Positions 46,501 through 54,005 of a stretch of DNA of 64,000 nt are shown here, piece after piece. Position 1 is the first letter of the stretch. Each line of letters begins with the position of its first letter. The position numbers and the translations under genes were made by a program. This stretch comes from Streptomyces sp. H27-H1. Lineage in GTDB: Bacteria > Actinomycetota > Actinomycetes > Streptomycetales > Streptomycetaceae. The stretch is taken from the NCBI RefSeq assembly GCF_026627445.1, contig NZ_JAPNLJ010000007.1, positions 215,185 to 279,184 of the forward strand. Direction: 5' to 3'. A model generated the notes under the pieces. The model saw nothing but the letters and a program-made list of their open reading frames with translations, was not told the DNA's origin and searched no databases.

Positions 46501-47350
46501 TCGTCCCGGTGTCGGTGGCGGCGGGTCCGGCCGGGTGGGTCCCGCCGGTCGGCGCGGCGGGTCCGGCCGGGTGGGTCCGGCCGGTCGCCACCGTGGGGCC
46601 GGGCCGGTCGGGGCGGCCCGGGCTGGTGGAAGCCGGGGGAAGTGGTGTCAGCAGGGCCGTGTGGAGGGCGCGGAGCGTGGGGCCGGGGGTGGTGCCCAGG
46701 CGGCCGGCCAGGTCGCGGCGGACCGCTTCGTAGGCGGCGAGTGCCTCCGCCGGGCGGCCCGCGTCGCGCAGTGCGCGGATGCGCAGGGCCTGCAGGGGTT
46801 CGTCCAGCGGCCGGCCCGCGCACAGTGCGGTGAGCTCCGGCAGGACCCGCTCCGCCTCGCCCAGCGCAAGCGCCGCGTCCAGGCGGCCCCGGCGCGCGTC
46901 GAGCCGTAGCGCCTCCCAGCGGGCGGCCTCCGGCCCCGAACCGGGCAGCGAGCACAGCGGCTCGCCGCGCCACAGGGCGAGGGCCTCGTCGTACAGGGCG
47001 GCCGTCTCGGCCGGGTCGGCGGCGGTCCCGGCCGCCCGCGCCAGCCGCTCGAAGCGGTAAAGGTCGATGTCGTCCCGGTCGGCGACGAGTACGTAGCCGC
47101 CCTCTCCGGACCCCACCGCCTCGCGCCCCAGCGCCCTGCGGAGCCGTCCCACCAGTGCCTGGAGCGCCGCGAGGGCGTCCACCGGCGGGTCCCCGTCCCA
47201 CACCTCGTCGATGAGGGAGGCCGCCGGCACCGCCCGCCCCGGCCGCAGCGCGAGCGCGGTCAGGAGCGCGCGCAGCCGCGCCCCGCCCACGGGGACGGTG
47301 CTCCCGTCGTCGCGGAGGGCCTGGGTGGTGCCGAGCATCGTGTAACGCAC
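43565..47350 (-). CDS. AfsR-like SARP regulator: BTAD, NB-ARC ATPase and TPR domains, with extra linkers
   Basis: Large transcriptional regulator, 1261 residues. The N-terminus (about 1-250) is an OmpR-type winged helix plus BTAD domain (MRYTMLGTTQALRDDG, LRALLTALALRPGRAVPAASLIDEVWDG). A Pro/Thr/Gly-rich linker of roughly 130 residues with internal repeats (GRTHPAGPAA, QDHVPPGQHHVPPG) leads to an NB-ARC ATPase: Walker A LLGPGGAGKT (near 395), Walker B LLILDNCEHV (near 535), ILATSREPLG. About 45 low-complexity residues (DVRPDPPEDRSADSGHTPAT) interrupt the NB-ARC domain shortly after Walker A. A helical TPR region fills the C-terminus. GTG 47350 is the start. Such proteins often activate secondary metabolism; no gene cluster is adjacent. 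Confidence 0.92.
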   Translation of the reverse strand: MRYTMLGTTQALRDDGSTVPVGGARLRALLTALALRPGRAVPAASLIDEVWDGDPPVDALAALQALVGRLRRALGREAVGSGEGGYVLVADRDDIDLYRFERLARAAGTAADPAETAALYDEALALWRGEPLCSLPGSGPEAARWEALRLDARRGRLDAALALGEAERVLPELTALCAGRPLDEPLQALRIRALRDAGRPAEALAAYEAVRRDLAGRLGTTPGPTLRALHTALLTPLPPASTSPGRPDRPGPTVATGRTHPAGPAAPTGGTHPAGPAATDTGTTAAPGVVAASPGSPASQAGPGEAGTAPSRADQPTHPAAPGRPHRPPSAPSGPGSGAPDRADALPGQDHVPPGQHHVPPGLGAGNLRMRLTTFVGREKDIRVIGDDLARSRLVTLLGPGGAGKTRLSQEAAEAHAQAGRGMPDVRPDPPEDRSADSGHTPATTGPGSAGQGSHPGDSGSAPGGLGWVDGVWFVELAPVDDPEDVAEAVLAALGARETKLRGGSAEEMRVLTERAGDRPLDRLAEHCARRRMLLILDNCEHVVDAAARLAEEVLARCPGVQILATSREPLGVPGETLRPVDPLPDPVALRLLGDRGAAARAGFTVDEDPAAAVEICRRLDGMPLAIELAAARLRLLTPRQIADRLDDRFRLLTGGARTHLPRQQTLRAVVDWSWDLLDEPERAVLRRLSVFAGGCDLDAAEAVCADAPAGAAAANLAVGDLDVADLLGSLVDKSLVVAAPDGPAGMRYRLLETVAEYAADRLAEAGADRPDTERRHLTHYRELARTTEPLLRGHGQRAAADRIATEYENLRTALRRAVAAQDVGEVLCLLHSLAWYWQMHDLRTELRHWSAAASALGPDPFAPPVVPAPPVYERIVDTPPPYEGELLTEGWRGIQVMSLASRDQTDANWSSPEVRVQVDGMIAAYRPGLPQTCRAPGVMWIYAVMIAGKPGLLHEVIEGTVETARGLGYRWELASALQLRANILANRADWAGDASRDAEESLAVFRELGDDWGCAEALSARAEAMEKSGEYVLAAQDFRAAIEHARRLGAKAQVMVLQVRMAGTLVESGDIEEAEELLNRLLPGVDHVGNEARPAARMFLAGIYGRTGRVARARAELQVLREEFSFGAYAIFDGFLLGTMAWLDNQEGKYEDALALVRRAIESAQDPLALLIAPHLPAVYLLTAAVSRAGLGGPRGAYDAARLIGAYRALVPPRHFPISIERADAECAERLARAALGDAAYEAAYAEGGGLTLKEATALV

Positions 47351-47410
47351 CGGCCCATTGTCTCCGGCCCGGGGCCCCGTCGGGTGCCGCCTGCGGGATA
47401 GGTTCGCCGT

Positions 47411-48235
47411 ATGGGTCCCCAGGGCAGTCAGAACCGTAGCCACCCCCGCAGTCACGACCGCGGCGACCGGCAGATCAGTCCCGTGTTCCTCGGCATCTTC
47501 GCCGTCATGGCGGTGACGGGGTGGGCCGTGTGGACGGGGTACTCGACCAGCCTGGGGCTGGCGGTCTTCCTCTTCGTCACGGCGGCCTGGATCGTCTCCC
47601 TGTGCCTGCACGAGTACGCGCACGCCCGCACCGCCCTGCACAGCGGAGACCTCAGTGTCGGCGCGAAGGGCTATCTGACGCTGAATCCCCTCAAGTACAC
47701 GCACGCGCTGCTCAGCATCGTCCTGCCGGTGCTCTTCGTGATCATGGGCGGCCTGGGTCTCCCCGGCGGCGCGGTGTACATCGAGCGCGACCGGATCGAG
47801 GGGCGGTGGCGGCACAGCCTCATCTCGGCGGCGGGCCCGCTGACGAACGTCGCCTTCGCGGCGGTCTGCACGGCCCCGTTCTGGCTGAACGCCCTGGACG
47901 GGGTCCCGATGGCGTTCCGTTTCGCGCTCGGCTTCCTGGCCCTGCTTCAGGTCTCGGCGGCGATCCTGAACTTCCTGCCGGTTCCGGGCCTGGACGGCTA
48001 CGGCATCATCGAGCCCTGGCTCTCCCACCGGATCCGCCGCGAGGTGGCACCGCTGGCCCCGTTCGGCCTGCTGGCCGTCTTCGCGCTGCTGTGGATCCCG
48101 GAGATCAACGCGTACTTCTTCGACGCGGTGTACGGAGTGCTGTCGGCGCTCGGCGTGAGCGAGCTGGAGGCCTACTGCGGCCGCAACCTCTACCAGTTCT
48201 GGCAGGACACCAGCGGCTTCTGCCAGGCGTCTTAG
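47411..48235 (+). CDS. Site-2 protease (M50) family membrane protein
   Basis: Polytopic membrane protein, 274 residues. The zinc motif HEYAH (near 67) in the helix SLCLHEYAHARTAL and the second ligand region NFLPVPGLDGYG (near 188) identify an intramembrane metalloprotease of the Rip/SpoIVFB group without PDZ domain. ATG 47411 is only 60 bases from the divergent SARP gene. Substrate unknown; typical targets are anti-sigma factors. Confidence 0.88.
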   Translation: MGPQGSQNRSHPRSHDRGDRQISPVFLGIFAVMAVTGWAVWTGYSTSLGLAVFLFVTAAWIVSLCLHEYAHARTALHSGDLSVGAKGYLTLNPLKYTHALLSIVLPVLFVIMGGLGLPGGAVYIERDRIEGRWRHSLISAAGPLTNVAFAAVCTAPFWLNALDGVPMAFRFALGFLALLQVSAAILNFLPVPGLDGYGIIEPWLSHRIRREVAPLAPFGLLAVFALLWIPEINAYFFDAVYGVLSALGVSELEAYCGRNLYQFWQDTSGFCQAS

Positions 48236-48290
48236 AGCGTCTCTTCCGGACCGGGCCGGGCCGGGCCGTGCCGGGTCGTGCCGGGTCGGA

Positions 48291-48473
48291 TCAGCCCGCG
48301 GCCCGGGCCTTCTCGATCTTCGCCTTGCGCAGGTAGTACCACGCCATGTTCGAGGTGACTCCCGCCATCAGCACCCACACGATCCCGAGCAGGCTGCCCT
48401 CGACGAAGGAGACCACGGCTGCGGCCGTGGCGAGGACGCAGAGGATGACGGCGAACACGGCAAGGCGGGGCAT
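48291..48473 (-). CDS. Small two-helix membrane protein
   Basis: A 60-residue protein, MPRLAVFAVILCVLATAAAV then a second hydrophobic stretch (LLGIVWVLMAGVTSNMAWYYL) and a basic end (RKAKIEKARAAG). ATG 48473 follows GAGGAG at about 48484-48489. Conserved small proteins of this form occur in Streptomyces; function unknown. Confidence 0.75.
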   Translation of the reverse strand: MPRLAVFAVILCVLATAAAVVSFVEGSLLGIVWVLMAGVTSNMAWYYLRKAKIEKARAAG

Positions 48474-48645
48474 GGCGGGGGCTCCTCGGAGACGCTGAAG
48501 CGGTTCGAGCCCCTCCAGTGTCCCCCATGCCCCGGCGTGCTCCCGTCCGGCTGATTTCCGCCATACCGTCATCTTTTCCTCCCCCCGCGGCGACGGTTCG
48601 CCCGAGGCGCACCGCGCAGGGGGTGCGGAGGACCGGGGGGAAGAC

Positions 48646-49088
48646 ATGCAGGAGATCCCGAAGGGCGCGAACGTCAGTCTGACCGCCCTCAGCGAGGACG
48701 CCGGGGCGGTCGTCGTGAGCCTGAGCTGAAGCAGCGCTTCGGGGGCGGGAGACGCCGACGTCTCGGTGCTGCTGCTGGACGAGAACGGCAAGGTCCGGGG
48801 CGAGAACGACTTCTACTTCTACAACAATCCGGCGGCGGCCGACGGAAGCGTGCAGCTGCTGGGCAAGGCCCCGACCGACAACGGCGACGAGGACCGCATC
48901 GGTGTGGACCTGACGGCGGTCCCGCAGGGCGTCGCCCGGATCGTGGTGGCGGCCAGCCGGTACGCCGGCGAGCGCTTCGGAGACCTCGACGACCTGCGGA
49001 TGACGGTCGCGGACCGCTCCGGGGAAACGCTGGTCGGCTACTCCATCGACGACGCGGGCGTGGAGAGCGCCTTCCCCGTACGACCAGG
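48646..49088 (+). pseudogene. TerD-family domain, interrupted by UGA and truncated
   Basis: The frame from ATG 48646 gives MQEIPKGANVSLTALSED then VVVSLS and a TGA at 48727-48729, exactly where TerD proteins have Trp (SLxW). Past that codon the same frame continues with unmistakable TerD sequence: ADVSVLLLDENGKV, DFYFYNNP, AAADGSVQLLGKAPT, GVDLTAVP, IVVAASRYAGERFGDLDDL. Similarity stops at SIDDAGVESAFP near 49076, so the C-terminal part of the domain (usually a FxFGELYRR-like strand and beyond) is missing. TerD proteins are calcium-binding stress proteins of tellurite-resistance systems. The next ORF starts about 20 bases on in another frame. Confidence 0.85.
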
Positions 49089-49109
49089 AAGAAGGTCACC
49101 CTGCCCAAG

Positions 49110-50408
49110 GTGGCCAAGAAGTCCCTCGCCGAGAACGAGTCCTGGAGCCAGGCCCGTCTGTTCCCCGTCCCCTCGCTCAAGAACGACAAGGAGCGGGAGG
49201 TGCGCGCCACCTCTGTGCTGCTGTCGGTCATGGCGCAGGTGCCGGAGTTCGGCCGGCGTCTCACCGCCGGGTTCGGCGCGCCCGCCGGCCGGATGCAGAC
49301 CTTCACGGAGGTCACCCTCCCCCACGGGGACACTCCGCGACGCCCCGACGGGGTGATCCGGGTGGAGCGCGCCGGCAAGCTGTGGACGGCGCTCGTGGAG
49401 ACCAAGACGAACGGCAACCCGCTCAGGGCGGAACAGGTCCAGGAGTACATGGACATCGCCGCGCGCCGCGGCTACGAGGCCGTGGTCACCCTCTCCAACG
49501 ACGTGGCCCTGGAGGGCCGCCCCATGGTGGAGGTGAAGGTCGACGGGCGGCGCAAGCACAAGGTCAGCCTCTGGCACCTGTCCTGGACGGAGGTCGCCCA
49601 CCAGGCACAGCTGCTGATCCGGCACGAGGGCGTGGGCAACGCCGCGCACGCCTGGCTGCTCCAGGAGCTTTTGGAGTACCTGCGGCACGAGCAGTCCGGC
49701 TGCCACGGGTTCCAGAACATGGGCGCCGCGTGGGTCCCCGTACGCAAGGGCATCGAGGACGAGACCCTCGGCCTCGGGGACGCCCGGACGGTGGAGGTCG
49801 TGGAGAGCTGGGAGCGGCTGATCCGCCAGGTCTGTCTGCGGCTGGGCGGGGAGCTCGGGCAGAAGGCGCTGCCGGTGCAGCGGGCCCGGCGGGACAGTGA
49901 TCCGCAGGCCCGGCGGGTCGGGGCGGCGGACCGGCTGTGCGCCGACGGGAAGCTCTCCGCGGAGCTGCGCGTCGACGGGACCAGCAGTGTCATCGCGGTG
50001 GGCGCCGACCTCAGGACCTCCAAGGTACGGACGTCCGTCGACGTGCCGGCCCCGGAGGGGGCCTCGACCCTGGTCACGGTGAAACGGCTGCTGAAGCTGC
50101 TCGCCGAGGCTCCGGCGGACCTGCACGTGGAGAGCCTCGTCGAGGCGGGGCCGAAAGCGGGGGCGGGGCCGGGGAGCGGGCCGCGCGGCACGCTGGAGCG
50201 GCTGCGGCCCGAGCCGGGGAGTCTGGTGCCGGTGGACGGTGCCGCGGTCGTCGGTTTCCGGCTGTCCCTGCTGAAGGGGATGGGGAGCACGCGGGGGAAC
50301 ACGGAGTCCGGGTTCATCCGCAGCGTGGACGATGCCGTGGACCGCTTCTACCACGGTGTGGTGGCGCATCTGGGCCCGGTCGAGGGCCGCGCCGGCCGTC
50401 GCGGCTGA
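49110..50408 (+). CDS. PD-(D/E)XK nuclease-like protein adjoining a TerD remnant
   Basis: A 432-residue protein from GTG 49110 (MAKKSLAENESWSQARLFPV), with only a weak ribosome site. The N-terminal third shows a PD-(D/E)XK pattern: RPDGVIRVERAG (Asp80), ALVETKT (Glu97, Lys99) and a downstream QVQEYMDIA (Gln109), the spacing typical of this nuclease superfamily. The middle (WVPVRKGIEDETL, LIRQVCLRLGGELGQKA) and C-terminus (GTLERLRPEPG, GFIRSVDDAVDRFY) I do not recognise. Similar proteins occur in Streptomyces as hypothetical or stress proteins. Reading upstream in this frame (TTRKKVTLPKV) suggests it may once have been joined to the TerD domain. Nuclease activity is inferred. Confidence 0.7.
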   Translation: MAKKSLAENESWSQARLFPVPSLKNDKEREVRATSVLLSVMAQVPEFGRRLTAGFGAPAGRMQTFTEVTLPHGDTPRRPDGVIRVERAGKLWTALVETKTNGNPLRAEQVQEYMDIAARRGYEAVVTLSNDVALEGRPMVEVKVDGRRKHKVSLWHLSWTEVAHQAQLLIRHEGVGNAAHAWLLQELLEYLRHEQSGCHGFQNMGAAWVPVRKGIEDETLGLGDARTVEVVESWERLIRQVCLRLGGELGQKALPVQRARRDSDPQARRVGAADRLCADGKLSAELRVDGTSSVIAVGADLRTSKVRTSVDVPAPEGASTLVTVKRLLKLLAEAPADLHVESLVEAGPKAGAGPGSGPRGTLERLRPEPGSLVPVDGAAVVGFRLSLLKGMGSTRGNTESGFIRSVDDAVDRFYHGVVAHLGPVEGRAGRRG

Positions 50409-50415
50409 GGGGCAC

Positions 50416-50446
50416 GGCCACCCGTCCGGAGGCCGGGCGGGTGGCC
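50416..50446. terminator. Hairpin between convergent nuclease-like and F420 reductase genes
   Basis: GGCCACCCG and CGGGTGGCC form a perfect nine-base stem with a 13-base loop. A second stem, CGGCGGGGCCCG with GGCCCGCCGGG, follows at about 50450-50476. Both lie between convergent stop codons. Confidence 0.6.
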
Positions 50447-50476
50447 CTCGGCGGGGCCCGCACGGGCCCGCCGGGC

Positions 50477-51190
50477 TCAGACGTCCGTGACGCGCAGGCC
50501 CGCGTGGGCCTTGTAGCGGCGGTTGGTGGAGATGAGGTTGGCCACCAGGGATTCGACTTGGTGGGCATTGCGCAGCCGGCCCGCGAAGACCCCGCGCATG
50601 CCCGGGATGCGGGCGGCGAGGGCCTGGACGATGTCGGTGTCGGCGCGGACCTCGCCGAGGACCATCACGTCGGTGTCGATCTCGTCGACCGACGCGTCCT
50701 GGAGGAGCACCGCCGAGAGGTGGTGGAAGGCCGCCGTGACCCGGGAGTCCGGCAGCAGGGCGGCGGCCTGCTGGGCCGCGCTGCCCTCTTCGACCTGGAG
50801 GGCGTACGCGCCCTGCTTGTCGAAGCCGAGCGGGTTGACGCAGTCGACCACGAGCTTGCCGGCGAGGTCCTCGCGCAGCGATTCCAGGGTCTTGGCGTGG
50901 CCCTCCCACGGCACCGCGATGATCACGATGTCGCTGCGGCGCGCGCACTCGGCGTTGTCCGCGCCCTCCACCCCGAGCCCGAGCTCGTCGGCGGCGGTCC
51001 GCGCGCGGTCGGCGGCGCGGGAGCCGATGATCACTTTCTGGCCGGCGCGGGCGAGCCGGTAGGCGAGGCCCCGGCCCTGGTCGCCGGTACCGCCGAGGAC
51101 GCCTACGACGAGGCCGGAGACGTCGGGAAGGTCCCACGGGTCCTTGGCGGGAGCCTTCGCGGGCTGCTGCGTGCTGTCTGTGGAGGTCAT
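50477..51190 (-). CDS. npdG: NADPH-dependent F420 reductase
   Basis: Transfers hydride between NADPH and coenzyme F420, 237 residues. Rossmann start VVGVLGGTGDQGRGLAYRLA (near 28) and IIGSR for NADP, then IVIIAVPWEGH, VVDCVNPLGFD and LPDSRVTAAFHHLSA, all characteristic of F420:NADP oxidoreductases. ATG 51190 begins a 25-residue Ala/Pro-rich leader. It supplies reduced F420 for oxidoreductases of secondary metabolism. Confidence 0.92.
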   Translation of the reverse strand: MTSTDSTQQPAKAPAKDPWDLPDVSGLVVGVLGGTGDQGRGLAYRLARAGQKVIIGSRAADRARTAADELGLGVEGADNAECARRSDIVIIAVPWEGHAKTLESLREDLAGKLVVDCVNPLGFDKQGAYALQVEEGSAAQQAAALLPDSRVTAAFHHLSAVLLQDASVDEIDTDVMVLGEVRADTDIVQALAARIPGMRGVFAGRLRNAHQVESLVANLISTNRRYKAHAGLRVTDV

Positions 51191-51331
51191 GGGGGCGAGG
51201 GTAGCGGCGAGATCGCCGGAGTCGAATGCGCGGACGGCGTGAGATGAGCGGCGGGTCGGGAGATGGGCGGGCAGGGCGGGAGATGGGGGGAACGGCTCCC
51301 GTATGTCCCTTCCATACGGCAGGATGCCGAT

Positions 51332-51937
51332 ATGGACGCCGTGAGAGTCGCGCTGCTGCGCGAGGTGCTCGCCGGTACGCAGTGGCCCGGCGCCGCGCGC
51401 CGGTTCGCCGGGACGCTGCGGCGGTCGGTCGTGCCCGCCGGCGGGAACCTGCTGCTGGTCGGGACCGAGCAGTACGAGCCCTGGCACATGACCGCACACC
51501 TGGTCGACGAGGCCGCCTGGTCGGGGCTGCCCGAGCTGGCGCCCACGCTCGTACGTCACCGGGTGCTGCCCGGTGACGCCCCGCACCTCTCGGTCGGCCT
51601 GAGCCGCCTGGAGGCGGCCCGACGAGGTCACACCCTGCTGGTGGTGGCTCCGGATCACCCCGGTGACGGGCTGCTGGAGCGGGTGCACGACGCCCGGCGT
51701 GCGGGGGCGACCGTCCTGTCCCTGGACGGGGGGGACGCGGATCTGGGGACGCTCGCGCACGAGGTGCTGTCCGTGCCGGCCGGAGCCGCCGAGCTGGACC
51801 TGGACACGGTGCAGCACCTGGTCAGCGCGGCGGCCGGGGAGAACAGCCTGCCGGTGCAGCGCGGGCCCAGGCGGTTCCGGGACCGGCTGGCGCGGCTGGC
51901 CGACCAGCTGGCCGCGCCGCCGCCCAGCCGCTGGTAG
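51332..51937 (+). CDS. Conserved hypothetical protein (possible SIS-like fold)
   Basis: A 201-residue cytoplasmic protein with no membrane segment. Features: RRSVVPAGGNLLLVGTEQYEPWHMTAHL, TLLVVAPDHPGDGLLERVHDARRAGATVLSLD (alternating hydrophobic strand and helix like a SIS or Rossmann half) and a basic C-terminus. I do not recognise the family. It is divergent from npdG and convergent with a small gene. Confidence 0.75.
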   Translation: MDAVRVALLREVLAGTQWPGAARRFAGTLRRSVVPAGGNLLLVGTEQYEPWHMTAHLVDEAAWSGLPELAPTLVRHRVLPGDAPHLSVGLSRLEAARRGHTLLVVAPDHPGDGLLERVHDARRAGATVLSLDGGDADLGTLAHEVLSVPAGAAELDLDTVQHLVSAAAGENSLPVQRGPRRFRDRLARLADQLAAPPPSRW

Positions 51938-51947
51938 CCCCGGGGCT

Positions 51948-52187
51948 TCAGGGAGTGGCTTCGCCTTCCTGTTCCTCGCGGGTCTTGTCGTTCCATTTGG
52001 GGTCGTTCTGCCATTCGAGATTGCGCTCCTGCGCCGTCTCCATGGCGTGGGTCGCCTCTTCGGGTGTCGCGTAGGGGCCGAAACGGTCCTTCGCCGGGCA
52101 CTCGGGGCCTTCCTCGACCTTCTTGTGGACCAGGCAGTAGTACCACTCGCCCGGTTTACCCACCTGGCGCTTCTTGAACAGGGCCAT
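51948..52187 (-). CDS. Small conserved hypothetical protein
   Basis: A 79-residue hydrophilic protein: [37 protein letters not shown] then [21 protein letters not shown] and an acidic tail. Two Cys residues (YCLVH, PECPA) could bind a metal or form a disulfide. Start ATG 52187 follows GAGG. Family unknown to me, but the shape is recurrent in Streptomyces genomes. It is divergent from map. Confidence 0.75.
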   Translation of the reverse strand: MALFKKRQVGKPGEWYYCLVHKKVEEGPECPAKDRFGPYATPEEATHAMETAQERNLEWQNDPKWNDKTREEQEGEATP

Positions 52188-52246
52188 CGTCAGGCTCCTC
52201 TCTCTGTCGCCATGCTGCCCCATACCCGCTCGATACACTCGCTCGT

Positions 52247-53104
52247 ATGTCTGGCCAGTCGCTGCTCGTACCAGGCGAGCTCACTCCCGTCCGTTCCGTT
52301 CCCGGAAACATCCGCCGGCCCGAGTACGTGGGCAAGCCGGCGCCCACTCCGTACACCGGACCGGAGGTGCAGACGCCCGAGACCATCGCGGCCATGCGCA
52401 TCGCCGGCCGGATCGCCGCCCAGGCGATGGAAGAAGCCGCCAAGCTGATCGCGCCGGGGGTGACCACCGATGAGCTGGACCGGGTCGCCCACGAGTTCAT
52501 GTGCGACCACGGCGCCTACCCCTCGACGCTGGGCTACCGCGGTTTCCCGAAATCCCTGTGTTCCTCGCTCAACGAGGTCATCTGCCACGGGATCCCCGAT
52601 TCGACCGTCCTGCGCGACGGCGACATCGTCAATCTCGACGTGACCGCGTACATCGGCGGGGTGCACGGCGACAACAACGCCACGTACCTGTGCGGGGACG
52701 TGGACGAGGAGTCGCGGCTGCTCGTGGAGCGCACCCGCGAGTCCCTGAACCGGGCCATCAAGGCCGTGAGGCCGGGCCGGCAGATCAACATCATCGGCCG
52801 GGTCATCGAGTCGTACGCGAAGCGCTTCGGCTACGGCGTCGTCCGGGACTTCACCGGGCACGGGATCAACTCGTCCTTCCACTCCGGCCTGATCGTCCCG
52901 CACTACGACAGCCCGCACGCCACCACCGTCATCGAGCCCGGGATGACCTTCACCATCGAGCCGATGCTGACCCTGGGCACCCACGAGTACGACATGTGGG
53001 AGGACGGCTGGACGGTCGTCACGAAGGACCGCAGGCGGACCGCGCAGTTCGAGCACACGCTGGTGGTCACGGACACCGGGGCGGAGATCCTGACGCTGCC
53101 CTGA
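52247..53104 (+). CDS. map: Type I methionine aminopeptidase
   Basis: Removes N-terminal methionine from new proteins; 285 residues. Metal and catalytic residues are visible in [10 protein letters not shown] (His), [19 protein letters not shown] (two Asp), [11 protein letters not shown] (His), FTIEPM (Glu) and [11 protein letters not shown] (Glu). It has an N-terminal extension of about 40 residues ([17 protein letters not shown]) like the longer actinobacterial MetAPs. ATG 52247. Housekeeping, intact. Confidence 0.95.
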   Translation: MSGQSLLVPGELTPVRSVPGNIRRPEYVGKPAPTPYTGPEVQTPETIAAMRIAGRIAAQAMEEAAKLIAPGVTTDELDRVAHEFMCDHGAYPSTLGYRGFPKSLCSSLNEVICHGIPDSTVLRDGDIVNLDVTAYIGGVHGDNNATYLCGDVDEESRLLVERTRESLNRAIKAVRPGRQINIIGRVIESYAKRFGYGVVRDFTGHGINSSFHSGLIVPHYDSPHATTVIEPGMTFTIEPMLTLGTHEYDMWEDGWTVVTKDRRRTAQFEHTLVVTDTGAEILTLP

Positions 53105-53162
53105 CCCGTCCGAGGAATTCACCTCCCGGAGGTTTTACCGACAAGGCGTCGGGAACACATTG

Positions 53163-53180
53163 ACTTAGGTAAGCCTAAGT
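53163..53180. promoter_or_regulatory. Iron box upstream of heme oxygenase gene
   Basis: ACTTAGGTAAGCCTAAGT has perfect seven-base arms and matches the DtxR/DmdR/IdeR-type TTAGGTTAGGCT consensus. It lies 74 bases before the heme oxygenase start, immediately ahead of AGGAGG at 53181-53186. Predicts iron repression of hmuO. Confidence 0.8.
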
Positions 53181-53253
53181 AGGAGGATCGGGTGTGGCGG
53201 CACGGCCGCCGCACCCGGCTCCCCCTTTTCTTCCGATTTCTCGGAGGTCCGCC

Positions 53254-53901
53254 TTGGACGCCTTCTCCACCGTCATCCGTGTCGCCTCGCACGAGCAGCA
53301 CACCGAGGCAGAGACCTCGACCTTCATGAGCGACCTGCTCGGTGGCCGGCTCGGGGTGGACGCGTACACGCGCTACACCGAGCAGCTGTGGTTCGTCTAC
53401 CGGGCCCTGGAGGACGCTGCCGAGGCCCTCAGGGACGACGCGGTGGCCGGCCCGTTCATCCAGCCCGAGCTGATGCGCCTGACCGAGATCGAGCGGGACC
53501 TCGCCCACCTGCGGGGTCCCGAATGGCGCGAGAGCCTGGTCGCGCTGCCCGCCACCGAGGCCTACGCGGCCCGCGTGGCCGAGTGCGCCTCCTCCTGGCC
53601 GGGCGGCTACGTGGCCCACCACTACACCCGGTACCTGGGCGACCTCTCCGGCGGCCAGATCATCCGCGACAAGGCGGAGCGGACCTGGGGCTTCGAGCGC
53701 AAGGGCGACGGCGTCCGCTTCTACGTCTTCGCGGACATCTCCAACCCGGCCGCCTTCAAGCGGACCTACCGCGAGCTGCTGGACGCCATCTCCGCGGACG
53801 ACCTGGAGAAGCAGCGCATCATCGACGAGTGCAAGCGCGCCTTCGACTTCAACGGCGCGGTCTTCCGCGAGCTGGGCGAGCAGTTCCCGATGAGCGCGTA
53901 G
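53254..53901 (+). CDS. hmuO: Biliverdin-producing heme oxygenase
   Basis: Opens heme to biliverdin, CO and iron; 215 residues. Proximal heme His in VASHEQHTEAETSTFM (near 13), then YVAHHYTRYLGDLSGGQIIRD, the distal helix signature of HmuO-type enzymes. I chose TTG 53254, six bases after GGAGG, because the protein then has the family length. GTG 53194, after a stronger AGGAGG, would add 20 residues with atypical codons (CCT, TTT, CTT, ATT, TCT). Iron-boxed promoter. Part of an iron-acquisition neighbourhood with a decayed heme transporter ATPase and efeOBU. Confidence 0.92.
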   Translation: MDAFSTVIRVASHEQHTEAETSTFMSDLLGGRLGVDAYTRYTEQLWFVYRALEDAAEALRDDAVAGPFIQPELMRLTEIERDLAHLRGPEWRESLVALPATEAYAARVAECASSWPGGYVAHHYTRYLGDLSGGQIIRDKAERTWGFERKGDGVRFYVFADISNPAAFKRTYRELLDAISADDLEKQRIIDECKRAFDFNGAVFRELGEQFPMSA

Positions 53902-53915
53902 CCGTAGCCGCCGGG

Positions 53916-53977
53916 GCGTGAGTGCGGTGGAGGGGGGGGGGGCCCCGGGGGCCCCCCCCCCTCCTCCGCACTCACGC
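53916..53977. terminator. Long G/C-tract inverted repeat between convergent hmuO and PhzF genes
   Basis: Outer arms GCGTGAGTGCGG and CCGCACTCACGC extend through G11 and C10 tracts to a GGCCCCGGGG centre, about 30 bp of stem with one mismatch. It starts 15 bases after hmuO and ends 29 bases from the PhzF stop, and should terminate both. The homopolymer runs could vary in length. Confidence 0.8.
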
Positions 53978-54005
53978 GCGCAGCGCCGCGTACCGGCTCC
54001 CGTAC

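Noticed and set aside
43565..47350. SARP regulator as part of a biosynthetic gene cluster
   Set aside because: No polyketide, peptide or terpene synthase genes are within reach; flanking genes are exporter and housekeeping types.
48727..48729. UGA as selenocysteine in TerD
   Set aside because: The position is a conserved Trp, not Cys, and no SECIS-like element or selenium genes are visible; a TGG to TGA mutation is simpler.
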